Shown here: one piece after another, positions 13,043 through 23,212 of the stretch | Position numbering within the stretch: the first letter of the stretch is position 1 | Layout of the letters: every line of letters starts with the position of its first letter | Assembly: GCA_021234155.1 (NCBI GenBank) | Contig: JAJEKV010000025.1 | Span: forward strand, 1,381,995-1,445,994 | Source of the DNA: Isoetes taiwanensis | Taxonomy: Eukaryota; Streptophyta; Lycopodiopsida; Isoetales; Isoetaceae | DNA length: 64,000 nucleotides | Reading direction: 5' to 3' | The notes under the pieces: generated by a model | Databases searched by the model: none | What the model was told of the DNA's origin: nothing | Seen by the model: only the letters and a program-made list of their open reading frames with translations | Made by a program: the position numbers and the translations under genes

Positions 13043-13453
13043 TGTAGCCGGTGTTCATTTTCGGCTTTAATCGCGGAGAAAGAGACAACAACCCTCGGTA
13101 GGATTGTTCAACCAGCGAAAATCAGCGACCCATAAAAGTTGCGCTCTGAAATACTATTTAGTACACCTCAGCCCGAGATACAACAACGGAATCATAGAAA
13201 AATGCATGTGAAAAGCGTTATAAAATCTAAAAGTAACCCCACTGTTATTGTCTACATATGACAAGGGATAGGGCTTTTCACTTGCTTGGATGGACTAAGG
13301 GCTCTCAAGGTATGCTTATGATGTTTTTAGCGTGTGTTTTAGTATAGTAGGGAGACAATAACCATATTACTATTCAGTTTGACAAAATGGAGAACCATCT
13401 GCTTGCTCTGTTGATATCTATGTCATTGATATCTATGTCAATCTGATGGATCT

Positions 13454-13618
13454 GATGTAGAACCTCCCATAGTGACAATACCTTGTTCTCTCAATTCTAT
13501 CGGTTGATTACCTGCGAGAATAAAATAATACGTGGATTTGATGTAAAGAACCTCCATAGTGACGGTGAACCTTTATTCTCTCTCATTCTCGGTTGATTAC
13601 CTATGAGAATAAAATGTT
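13454..13618 (+). repeat. Tandem duplication, 86 bp unit, two copies
   Basis: Copies start at 13454 and 13540 (GATGTA, GAACCTCC, CATAGTGAC, TTCTCTC, GGTTGATTACCT, GAGAATAAAAT). A smaller 15-bp doublet of TTGATATCTATGTCA lies just upstream at about 13412-13441. Confidence 0.8.
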
Positions 13619-16600
13619 GCTATGTATCGATGATGGTGCATCCTTGCCCACATTTTGAAGGCATTCTCAAACATCAGAATTTGCATACAAATCGATTGCC
13701 ATTTGTGTCGAGGCCGAAGTGTTACCATTTTTTTTTGTTAATCAGCGGTGATTACAATAAAAGGTAAGCTAAAGAAACATTGTTCTTCATGACTTGGAAC
13801 TTTAATGGTTTTCTAACTCCTATATTTTGATTGATGGCGGAAATATGGAAGATTTAAAGTAGGAATTGAATGAAGCGGTTGCCAAGGCTATTAAGTGCTA
13901 GAGGAGGATTGGAAAATGCGGTGGGGCACTTCTTGAAAACATCGGGTTTCAGCCATCATAAGAAGGCTGGTGCTATGATGGCTCGGTAAAACAAATAAAT
14001 TGCTACTAAGTTGCCTAACATGTTTAATCTTTCCTCCAGACGGGACTCACAAATCTGATTATATGTTGAATCTAGATTGTGATCGTTATGTTTGTTGATG
14101 TAATCCCACGGTGGATGTTTGTTGGATTAAACATTTGTTACTAATGGTTGCATCCTCATTTGAAAGGGTCATTATTCACATTGCATTAAACATTTTTTGT
14201 CCCGGATTGTCACAAAACATTCCGGGTTCGTTTAGATCATTAATTTTGTTTAATGTGATAAGCGTCAAACGTAAACACACACCTCAAAAAAGTGCATTTC
14301 CATCTTGGAGAAAAGGAAAAATTGTAAACATGGAAAAACGAAATAAAAATAGCCCTTTTACCCTTTTCGAAAATGGCCTTAATGACCTAGCAAAAGAAGC
14401 CTTTTTGCCTTTTGAGTGGTTTTAATAATGTAGCGAGAAAAGCCGCTTTTTCTCTTAAAAAGTGACCGAAATGGCCTTTTTAGACGTTTGCCTAGGTTTA
14501 ACATTTCTAAGGTCAACATTTAAGATCAAATCCATAATTTCATATGCAAATGGTTTCTTATCTTCATCAATGAATCTCAAAGTCTTGCTCCTATAGATCC
14601 TTGCCCCCTCCAAGCCACATTGTTTGTTATCGGGCACTAGAGCTTCGTTTCTCAAAATTTATTTCATCTCCATTGTTTCCATGCCCTGTGAGAAAAAGAT
14701 TTCCATTACTACTTTTAATGTTGGGGTGCCACAAGTAGATGTTATGATTTTATGGATTAATCTTTGTGCTTTGTCCAACATAACATAATCAAATAAGTTT
14801 CAAATACCACATACACCACATGCGATATTAATTCATGTCATCAATGCTTGAGAGGCGCCACATGCATAACAATTGTCCATACATCAAGATCTTATCCACA
14901 TCATTTTTTCTCCACGGTAAATGAACAATTTATACAAAATTGATTCCTATATACAAACAATAGGCAAAAACCATGAACCCGGGTTCTATTCTAAAGAATA
15001 TTTCACCACCTATCCAACGTGACTAGACAAACATTTCACCCTTCTACACATTTAGTGCAAATTTTGATAAAAACAAAACTCACATGATTACCCTAACTAA
15101 CAACAACCGATAAAGTAAAAAATCCACATAATTACCTAAAAAAAAAAAAAAAAAAAAAAAAACTATTAACTTCATCTCCAATAAAAACCCTCATGCCTAT
15201 CCACTTCACATACATCCATCAAAACTTTAACCAACTTCACAAATACAACCTCTTTGACTTATTCATGTGATCAATCCAACCAATTGGGTTGGAATTACAA
15301 ATGCCGACTCTGAAATAACTTCCCTTACAACATTTGTCCTAAAGTCTACAAATGCAAAACAACATTATCCCACTTTTTTACAATCCACATTTTAGTAAAA
15401 GCTAAACTAGTGCACCATAACTGTCTTTGTTTAATCTCCATCACAAATATAAGCTTGAAACCTCATTTGACATAATCCCAACATCTCAAATTTAGTAAGA
15501 AACTCCAAGATTAAAACACAAATAGTTGCCCTCACTTTGAGTATTATTTAAAAGCATATCGAGAAAATACTTTCAAGGACATGCAAGATAAAATGCAAAG
15601 AAATGTTAGATTCTTGTGAGCAAGAATCTGGTGGGTTTGAATGGGTAGATTCCAAGGTCTACTAATGTGCATTTCAATAGAAGACTTTTCCTTGCTAGAA
15701 CCGGCTACATGTAATGCTTAGCAGAATAGTCTATGTTCTCCTACTTGATGCAAACATATAAAGCTTCCATCCAAGCTTACAACATTTGTAAATGCAAATT
15801 AAATGATCTAAGATAAGCTTATATAAAAGGATGATCACGGTTCCAAATATGCCCAAGATATGTGCTTCTACTCACATTGTCAAATATGAAATAAAAATAA
15901 CTTGAGAAGAAAAAAATCAAACTTTGCATTTTTCAGGGGCACGCTTTTATGCATACTTCACTTAGTCCATTTAGCAACACACCACTTGTTTAATCCTCAT
16001 GCATTAAAATCATTATCTTTCCTTTTCATGCCTGCGATTCAAAGAAAATTCACGACCCATTTCATAAACTACTAACCAAGCAATGAGAAAAAAAAAAAGA
16101 TTAGCTATGTAAAAAAAATGGGAGCCCACAAAGCAGGAAGGTTGAGCATGATTTCTTCAAGCGATTTTGAAAGTGCACCAAGGTTTGGATGGAAAATAGA
16201 GAACTAAATGAATGCTGGCTGACTCTGTAGATCTTCCCTAAACCCTTAATGCGTAGTATAGGTAAATGAGAAACTTGAAAACAAAACTACGAATGGGTTT
16301 TACCTAAATGCTTAGTGTTGCAAAATTCCTCCAGACCGGGTTTCCTCCACGGTCTTGATCATCCACCTTTGCAAAGCACATAAGAAAAGAACAAATGCGG
16401 AGTAAATGCATTTAACTCACAAAAAAAAAAAAAAAATGAAAAGCGAGAATCTAAACACCTAATTTGCTCATTTCGGATCCAAGAAGATATCTCCTCCTTG
16501 GTTTATTCTTGTAAGAAAATCTCAAAGAAAGAATGCCTAAAAGCATTTCTGAGCCCTAAGGATCTTATTGCCATTACCGACAAAGAAGGAAAACCTTATG

Positions 16601-17144
16601 AACTTTACGTCTTTGGCTTGAATAATAGTTAGCTTTAAGCCCAGAAATGGATCGCCATAGTGCTGAAAAAAAAATAAATTGCATTACGTGGATGAAAGCT
16701 TAAAGCGAAGAACCAAATCCAAGTATACACCACAAAAAAATCCGGCATAGAGAAGGTAGGCGTCGCCACAAATAGAACATCCAACAGGGGAAAGAGGGAA
16801 TGCCCAAATCAAGAATCAAATGACCCGAGAACTGACCAGTGAGGCCCAAGATGAGGGAAGCAAAAATCGTTGAGAAATTGTTGGGAAGAGGAAGAAGTAA
16901 ATGATGTAGATTCAAAATTATCATTGAACTAGAAAATTGCCTTGCACCGTTGGTGGGCTTTCTATGTGATTATATATAAAATTGAGAAAAAGGAAATTCA
17001 AAAAAAGCAAGGATTCTTGTTGAGAACCGCCCAAAATACAGGATGCATAAAGCAAAATTGGTTTTTGTTTTGATGTCTCGGATCGCTTCGGCCAGCTCTC
17101 TAGACTGCAAAGTATGTGTATATACAAAAAGAGAAAAAAGGATG
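13619..17144. other. AT-rich stretch with poly-A runs, no gene
   Basis: It contains a 25-base A run at 15138-15162 and a 15-base A run near 16421. The A runs may be tails of old retroposed sequence, but no body is recognisable. Frames are short and unsupported. Confidence 0.4.
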
Positions 17145-17300
17145 TTCTAGTAACCGGGGAAGAAAATTAGGACACAGAAAAGCAAAATCTTGTGCATCGC
17201 GAAAAGCTTTTGAAACATTTCTAGTAGCCGGGGAAGAAAAATCGACCTAGGATCCGGAAAAGAAAAATCCCGTGCATTTGCCAAAGCTGATGAAACATAA
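17145..17300 (+). repeat. Tandem duplication, 74 bp unit, two copies
   Basis: Copies start at 17145 and 17219 with TTCTAGTA, CCGGGGAAGAAAA, GAAAAGNAAAATC, GTGCAT and TGAAACAT. Differences are small indels and substitutions. Confidence 0.75.
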
Positions 17301-17839
17301 GCATACATTATGCTTGAGAACCCAAATCCGGTTACTAAAAGGCTAAAAGAGGCAACGATGATTCAGTCCGGAGCTTAAAACATTGCGATACTTCTCTGAT
17401 AGCAACAAATTGTCTTTGGCTGCGTCATATTTGCACCGGGCGGGCATTCCAACCCATTAGTACATATATTATCCCCACAAAATTCGAAAATGGAAAGGCC
17501 TGAAGAAATCCTTTTGCTGCGAAAGAGGGTTTGGATTCTGGGGGTGAAAGCGGGCGACAATGGCACTTGCGAGCTATGGTGCCGTTAATGGGAAGCCGAT
17601 ACCTCTACTTGTGAATTATTTAACCCATATGAGAAGCCCGGGCGCATGGGTCAGTGGAGGTGCTTGTGCCCCGGTGGAGGCACTATTTTGTGTCAATGAT
17701 GCCACAATATTTCAACGATGGACTATACATGATTTGTTTTCATGTTGACAAAAGCTTAGGTTGAAAACATAGTGAATTTGCATTATATGTTACATTGAGG
17801 CCTATTAATGAATCTTTTCCACATCGTCAAGTTATGCAT

Positions 17840-17935
17840 GTTCTTATCATGCATGCATTATTATCATGCATGCATTATGCAATAGTTGCTTATGAAGCCA
17901 CATCATGCATGCGATAGTTGCTTATGAAGCCAAAT
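17840..17935 (+). repeat. CATGCATG-rich short repeats
   Basis: TTATCATGCATGCATTA occurs twice in succession, then ATAGTTGCTTATGAAGCCA occurs twice separated by a further CATGCATG. CATGCATG is the RY-type sequence bound by plant B3 factors such as ABI3/FUS3. No gene start follows within view, so I treat it as repeat structure. Confidence 0.6.
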
Positions 17936-18133
17936 ATTTCTCCATGACATGGTGACCCTATATGTAGAGCAGATTGAAGAAGTATATCATAAAGGTAAAA
18001 CCTTGTGTATATTCAAATCCCATAATCAAATACCACCTTGAAATTTGTAATTGTAGAGCTATTACAATGTAAGACTTCACTCTTCTTGGAGCAGGACTTT
18101 TTTACTTCTTTAAGTTTGTAATTGTAGAGCTAT

Positions 18134-18626
18134 TACACACAACTACCATTAACATTATTAACACAAACCATTAACACACAACTACCATTAACATTATTAA
18201 CACAAACCATTGCATTTGACACATTTAAATTAAAATCCCCCTTAAACCCCCTTTGGTTTGGGTGCATATTCACACAGGGGGTTACTCCGGGCAACGAGAG
18301 CTGTCGGATGGGCATATTTGCCATTTATTCTAAAATCTGGACCGTACATAGCGATCCTCGTTTGTGGGGTATGCATGTACAAGTTTTTGTATACTATATA
18401 TTAAAGTTTGCAAAATACTATAAGGTTTGAAAAAATGTACTTAATGGTGTTAATTTTGTACATGTATTGTAAATTTTTTGGGGCTCTCGCTGCCCTACGT
18501 AACCCCCCGTGTGAATATGCACCCAAACCAAAGGGGGTTTAAGGGGGATTTTAATTTAAATGTGTCAAATGCAATGGTTTGTGTTAATAATGTTAATGGT
18601 AGTTGTGTGTTAATGGTTTGTGTTAA
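18134..18626. mobile_element. Foldback element with ~143-bp inverted arms
   Basis: Arm 1 (about 18157-18300) and arm 2 (about 18484-18626) are near-perfect reverse complements. Both contain the box CCAAACCAAAGGGGGTTTAA and the TTAATAATGTTAATGG region in opposite orientation. A ~183-bp loop lies between them, so the transcript or single strand could form a long hairpin. The outer end of arm 1 has an extra 39-bp tandem copy (18135-18173 and 18174-18212). There is no coding capacity. A diverged relative lies at 11.63-12.02 kb, so this is a dispersed, MITE-like family. No target-site duplication was identified. Confidence 0.75.
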
Positions 18627-18640
18627 CTAAAAAAATTTTT

Positions 18641-18655
18641 GGCCCCTTCGGGGCC
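18641..18655. repeat. GC hairpin GGCCCC-TTC-GGGGCC
   Basis: A perfect 6-bp stem with a 3-base loop, preceded by an A and T run and followed by TTAAGG. It lies just outside the foldback element. The function is unknown. I considered a Helitron 3' hairpin and rejected it. Confidence 0.6.
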
Positions 18656-19083
18656 TTAAGGATGGTGTAGGGGTGCATGTAATATTGTGCATGGAGTTTC
18701 CTTAGTGCATATGAATCATAATAGAAAATGGTAGTAGAGCTAAAAACAAGCCATTACATTCGAAGTCCTAATATTAAGTGTGACATAATACCATGATAGA
18801 TAATAGACAAATGGTAACACATTTAAAAAACAGAAAACATTAGTTCAAGACCAAATCTGAAAAGAACAAGTGCAGCAACAAAACTAAGAATTTAGAAACA
18901 TGCTAACAATGACAAGACGACCATCATGGAAATTTCTGTTTCTGTAAATTTTTTGCCTATAAAATGAACCACCCGGGAAGTCACAATAACTGATACCTAC
19001 CTTCTTCAAGCTACATATTCCATATACTGGATACAATTGGTTACCCAAGACAATATATACTAAGGATACCGCTTGGAAAACAA
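18656..19083. other. Region upstream of the kinase fragment
   Basis: AT-rich with no frame of note. The kinase juxtamembrane coding resemblance begins only at about 19090, so this part may be old intron or unrelated DNA. Confidence 0.35.
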
Positions 19084-19089
19084 AGCATC

Positions 19090-19483
19090 TTCATGGCTTC
19101 CTGACCGTAATCGTCGCCAATTTACCTACAAAGAGCTCAAGCTTGCAACAAACAATTTCAACAAAAAATGAGATACTAGGGGAGGAGGATATGGTCATGT
19201 TTTTAAAGGGATTTATTGAAGGTGGTGAACCTCAGTAGCGTGAAAAAAAAGATCATCAAAAAAATGCAAGCAGTGAAAAAATACATGATGGCAGAGGCAG
19301 ACATAATGGGCAGACTTAATAATCCTAATCTGGTTCAGCTCAAAGGCTGGTGTTACCACAGTGGAGCACTGCTACTAGTCTATGAATATCTTCAAAATGG
19401 CAGCCTAGATGATCATTTATTCAATGAAGAAATAAATCTGCCATGGCAAAGAAGATACAATATTCTGAAAGGATTAGCATCTG
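19090..19483 (+). pseudogene. Receptor-like kinase, N-lobe fragment
   Basis: The frame begins with a juxtamembrane motif typical of plant receptor-like kinases (FTYKELKLATNNF), then a glycine-rich loop (GGYGHVFKG). Next come a lysine-containing AVKK-like stretch, the alpha-C region (MAEADIMGRL), then NLVQLKGWC and LLLVYEYLQNGSLDDHLF. It ends at RYNILKGLASA, just before the expected LYLHEE. The catalytic-loop HRD and the DFG motif are absent, so it cannot be an active kinase. Reading it needs frame changes: one base missing from a G run in the glycine loop, one extra A before it, and more around AVKK. It ends sharply at a segment of the GH20 gene in opposite orientation. Such kinases normally sit in the plasma membrane; the subfamily cannot be told. 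Confidence 0.8.
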
Positions 19484-19592
19484 CCACAATCTCTGGATAT
19501 GCTGATCCCCAAGAAGCTGAATGTGCTGCAAAATTTTATATAACCTAAGACTCTATTATATCAGACCCTAGAATTCAAATGAATATGTATAC
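19484..19592 (-). repeat. Second copy of GH20 intron 1 and exon start
   Basis: After LVLGGE the minus strand shows a GT donor (19591-19592) and a 67-bp intron (19526-19592) with an intact TTTTGCAG acceptor. An exon start reading HSASWGSAYPEIV follows. That peptide belongs after PEIDAPG in exon A, not after LVLGGE. The segment matches 20252-20351. A ~45-base intron core is identical in both copies, whereas the exon parts differ at many bases. The copy is cut at 19484 by the kinase fragment. Confidence 0.8.
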
Positions 19593-20665
19593 CTCTCCAC
19601 CCAGAACTAGTTCTTTCTCCTTCTTACTAAGCCCCACATCATTGATGTCAAAATCATAAATGTTACGCCATGTCTTAAATGGATTACACCATGATCCACC
19701 ATCTCCTCCATTTTCCATTGTATCATCTTGGCCGTCATTGCCCGAAATCCTCCATGACCACGTCTAAATAGTAGAAATCATTTGAAGAAACTATAGCTCA
19801 GAACTTTCCTTGATGATGGTTTTGTCTTTGCTCAATCCGCACTCCAAGTTTGAATAATGGTGGAGGATTTTTGGAAGCAAAGAAGAGCTTGCATTTACTT
19901 CCGCACCAAGCAATATATCTTCCCGGTAAACAACCATCTTGCTATGGCTGGTGATTTTAGGGTAAGTGTTTTTGATGAACGTGTCTAACAAATATCGCAT
20001 TCTTTGAGCCCGCCTAGCCTTGTTACAAGCTTCGGCTATGGCTTGATCGTTTCCCGAAGATTTGGAGCTACCTCATCTCCTCCCAGGCATGAAAAAAACT
20101 CTGGAAATAGATCTCCTATGGCATCTATGACATTCTTGACCACCGTGTATGTTTTCCTAGGTTTAGAGGATTAAGGCGGCCGGTCACCGCTCAAGCCATT
20201 CTTTCGCTCCATGGTTTTGAAGAATCAAACCAAAATTCATTCCGGCAAGTCACAATCTCCGGATATCTTTGATCCCAAAGTTGAATGTTTGCAAAATTTT
20301 ATATAACCTAAGACTCTATTATATCAGACCCTAGAAATCAAATGAATATACCTGGAGCATCGATTTCTGGTATTACCCTAACTCCGACAGATCGTGCATA
20401 GCTGATAATCTTCTTCACATCTGCAGGATAATCACGCGGAAGCGAACCGTAAGAGCCTTTAAGCGAGGCGGTCCGGCTCGGCGAAATATGAATGGGAAAA
20501 GACTGTGAATCCGTGATGTGCCAATGAAAAACATTAAGCTCGTGCGTAGAATGTCTGCAACGGGGTAAAAATTTCTAGATGTATCAAGAAGAACACCCCC
20601 GTGTGGAAACAGAGCACAACCCATTGCTATTCCACAAAATCTTGTTACTTGGGTCTCAAATCTCT
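19484..20665 (-). pseudogene. GH20 beta-hexosaminidase, broken copy
   Basis: Beta-N-acetylhexosaminidases of GH20 remove terminal GlcNAc/GalNAc from glycans in plant vacuole or apoplast. On the minus strand, exon A (20665 to 20352) gives GVLLDTSRNFYPVADILRT, LNVFHWHITDSQSFPI and VGVRVIPEIDAPG. About eight residues are missing between LRT and LNV. Exon B (from about 20289) gives YPEIVTC, TYTVVKNVIDAIGDLFPEFF, GGDEV with the catalytic Asp-Glu pair, SKMVVYREDILLGAEV, TIIQTWS, SNDFYYLD and GSWCNPFKTWRNIYDFDI, ending at LVLGGE (about 19593). Signal peptide, N-domain and C-terminus are missing. At least four frameshifts occur, including one beside GGDEV. The intron (20290-20351) has a GT donor but a damaged acceptor. 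Below exon B, intron 1 and the start of exon B occur again (19484-19592). Family is certain; non-function is likely. Confidence 0.87.
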
Positions 20666-20783
20666 CCCTTCGAGCAATGAATGCTTAGATTCCACAAACC
20701 CTAACCATGCCCTAATTCCGCCTGTCTCGAATTTCATGAGAAATGGGCTCTCACTATAAGCCCTTGGATCTTTTTGAATTAAA

Positions 20784-20806
20784 AGAGGGCTTTTTGTAAG
20801 CCCTCT
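20784..20806. repeat. 9-bp stem hairpin
   Basis: AGAGGGCTT, a five-base loop, then AAGCCCTCT form a perfect stem. It lies upstream (minus strand sense) of the GH20 pieces. No function is assigned. Confidence 0.5.
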
Positions 20807-21031
20807 GATCTTAACCATTGAGGAGCATGAAACAAAAATTGCACAAATTGCATGCAAAAACTTGGTGCACTCTAGATGTACTGATTAGTATGCCTCGTGC
20901 AATACGCCCATGAAATCATATGAAAACCATGCCAAAAAGCGTATAAAATCACAAAAAAAACCCCCTGTTATAATGCTACATATTCCAAGATAGCCTTACA
21001 CTTTTTCGAGCAAGTTCTATCTTCTTGATTA

Positions 21032-21661
21032 CAATGGAATCCTAAATAGGATATTCAAAGAAGATATAATTCTGATCACTGACAGAAACCAATATGGACA
21101 TTATGGGCACACTAAGCCACTTAGTGTATAAATTATGAAATTAACTTCTCCTCTTGCATCATGTTACATACCTTCTGGAATATCAACAGCGATGACTGCA
21201 AACTCGACAAAGATGCAAAGTATGAAGTTAATGTTGCTTGGATATTCTGCCCCACAATGCTCTGCTAAGTGTTTGCATGTGCATATCCAAGTCGTATGTG
21301 TTGTGTGTGGGAGTTCTGGAGGTCCATAATATAATGATCTATATTACATTCAAATTGAAAATTGGCACAAATTATCTTTAACTCCATAAGATTCACCCTC
21401 GTCACAACTCCCCGGTTACCCGCAAGTGATTGCACAAATAGGGTTGCAATGGATGCGATAAGAATAATCCCCAATAAATGCATTGCATAAGAGTTCAGGA
21501 TGAGAACTGTTCAGATCACTCTCAACTGTCCATTATACCAAAACCAAGACAAAAAGCATTGCTTGAATGTGGCAACAACGTTCACACTGTTCACATTTTG
21601 TAAAAAGATGACCTAGAGTTGTGCGGATCTACATCGGCAATGCAAACCATGAATCCTGGAT
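21032..21661 (-). pseudogene. NRAMP: NRAMP metal transporter, partial copy
   Basis: NRAMP proteins move divalent metals (Fe, Mn) with protons across plant membranes. Four exon-like pieces lie in correct order on the minus strand. Exon a (21660-21613) gives PGFMVCIADVDPHN, where families have DPGN in the first helix; the metal-binding Asp and Asn remain and Gly is His. Exon b (21520-21397) gives SDLNSSHPELLC, then LLGIILIASIATLFVQSLA and GVVT. Exon c (21275-21172) gives KHLAEHCGAEYP and FAVIAVDIPE. Exon d (21078-21032) gives VIRIISSLNILFRIPL, then TAA where Trp is usual. The c-d intron (93 bp, GTATGT...TGTCAG) joins in phase to rebuild DIPE-VI. The acceptor before exon c is not visible and a frame change occurs in exon b. 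Only roughly the first four helices are covered, so it is a fragment. Confidence 0.85.
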
Positions 21662-21717
21662 CAAAAAAGGCAAGAAATTTTAAAATTACCAGAAAATTTG
21701 TTGTTGTCATGCTGTAA

Positions 21718-21972
21718 TCATAATGCCCTGAACGTTTTGACCCTAACATAATTCAAATCCTTATAAAGCATTACATTTTGACTTTTGTGATGCCATCTTT
21801 CTTCTGATTTGAAGCAAAGCCAGAATTGAGAATGAAGCATTTGGGAACCGCTACCTGCAACGAACATGTATAACAATTTAGAACACATTGACAATGTAGC
21901 ATTGCGAAGTGGTTGAAAAGTATATAGAAGTTCTAAAATTAACAGATAATTTGTCCAGAACCATAATGCCAT
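21718..21972 (-). other. Possible exon after TTGCAG, unassigned
   Basis: On the minus strand a GTTGCAG acceptor-like site (about 21856) is followed by an open peptide beginning VAVPKCFILNSGFASN and containing KKDGIT, then a stop. By order it could be a diverged late exon of the MAEA-like gene, whose C-terminal region has a similar proline-aromatic start and a K-G-K-I-T string. The match is too weak to assert. Confidence 0.25.
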
Positions 21973-22370
21973 GAACCATCAAGCGTTGAACTATAATGCC
22001 CTAAAATGCCCTAAACATTTTGATCGTGACATAATTTAAAACCCCACAATTTAAAACCCCACGCTGAGCCAAACACATGATGTTTTTTTGTTGATGTGTA
22101 CTGCGGTTCATATCACTCATAAGATTTTAGAAACCCTACTGCCATATCTGCAAGAAGCGTCAACAATTTTGAAACACAATGTGGATTTCTTTCCAATTGG
22201 CAAATGTAATCCGCAAAAAGCCTCCCAGATCTACACAATATATGAGATATATTTGTGTACATATGAGAAATGACCATACAATTTCACATTCAACTTGTAA
22301 TATACATTTTAGCATAGTACAAAAAGAAGATGAAGAGCATAATATAGCTGCAAATGTCATAAACCAACAA

Positions 22371-22396
22371 ATGAATAGAATAGAATAGAATAGAAT
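22371..22396 (+). repeat. (AATAG)n microsatellite
   Basis: About five consecutive AATAG units. No coding meaning. Confidence 0.85.
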
Positions 22397-22519
22397 GATT
22401 TTGCATTTCCAAAATATAAACTCAAAAACCAGCTGAATATGGACATGATCAAGTCGAGATTTTGGCACAAGAAATAGCAAAGAAGTTGTACAATCATTTT
22501 AGGCTACAGGTGCAAGCAT

Positions 22520-23078
22520 GACAGCTTTATCAGTAGAATCACTGTTACAACTTTAGCAGTAACAGCTCTACTGTGATCCCATAGCCTGTTGAACTCCTCC
22601 TTAAACAACTTAACCAGATCATTTCACTTCCGATTATCAAAAAGCACCTACAAAATGACAATGTTGAATAGTTTGCCTTTTTATAGAGTTTTTATTTGGC
22701 CTCGTACCTCATAAGATGGGCATTCGGTGTTGCTTTTAGAGCCAAGTGTGCCTACGATATGTTGTAAAATCCTTCATGTGTGTTCTGCCCCGTGATGGCC
22801 GAGCATACAAAATAGCATCAACCATCTTCTCCTTCTGTACCAGCTCTATGAATTCTTGGATCCGCAATTTAAATTCAAGTGCACTCTGCTCTCTATGATT
22901 TAATGATTAAAGAAAAACAGATTGACAGGCTTAAACCAATAATTTACTTCTGCATCTTGAATTCCTTCAGTCACTGTCTGTTCTCGTGAAACCATTCAAG
23001 AGACATGGAACAATCCTTGCATTGAAGTGTTTCGATGACAATTTGAGCCTCAAAAAAGACATGAATATCTGTAGGATC
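22520..23078 (-). pseudogene. MAEA: MAEA/GID9-like CTLH E3 subunit, partial
   Basis: MAEA (yeast Gid9) is a RING-like subunit of the GID/CTLH ubiquitin ligase. Exon 1 (23078-22948) reads DIHVFFEAQIVIETLQ, then LEWFHENR and LKEFKMQK. Exon 2 (22885-22708) carries the CTLH core ALEFKLRIQEFIELVQKEK, DAILYAR, THMKD, LQHIVGTL and KSNTECPSYE; one T is missing from a T run. Exon 3 (from 22647) starts the CRA-type region with VLFDNRK, a TGA where Trp is usual (22624-22626), NDLVKLFKEEFNRL, then after a frame change YGITVELLL. Introns of 62 bp (22886-22947) and 60 bp (22648-22707) have GT donors and AG acceptors and join in phase. The N-terminal LisH part and C-terminal RING-like part are not seen, so this is a truncated, non-functional copy. 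It lies directly upstream of the oppositely directed DUF7869 frame. Confidence 0.85.
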
Positions 23079-23212
23079 CTGACAACCATAAGTAGAAGAC
23101 ATAGGACGCATAAGTGCTTCATCTATTCCTGTATCCATAGTAGAGATAGCATTGTTCAATACTTCTCAATATATCTGAAACTTCATAAAACTACATTCAA
23201 AAGCACCCATAA

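Noticed and set aside
18641-18655. Hairpin considered as a Helitron 3' end for the gene cluster
   Set aside because: No CTRR terminus follows at the usual distance, and it lies beside the foldback element.
19484-19548. C-terminal 20 codons of the kinase frame (TISGYADPQEAECAAKFYIT)
   Set aside because: This is the antisense of the GH20 exon and intron, not kinase sequence.
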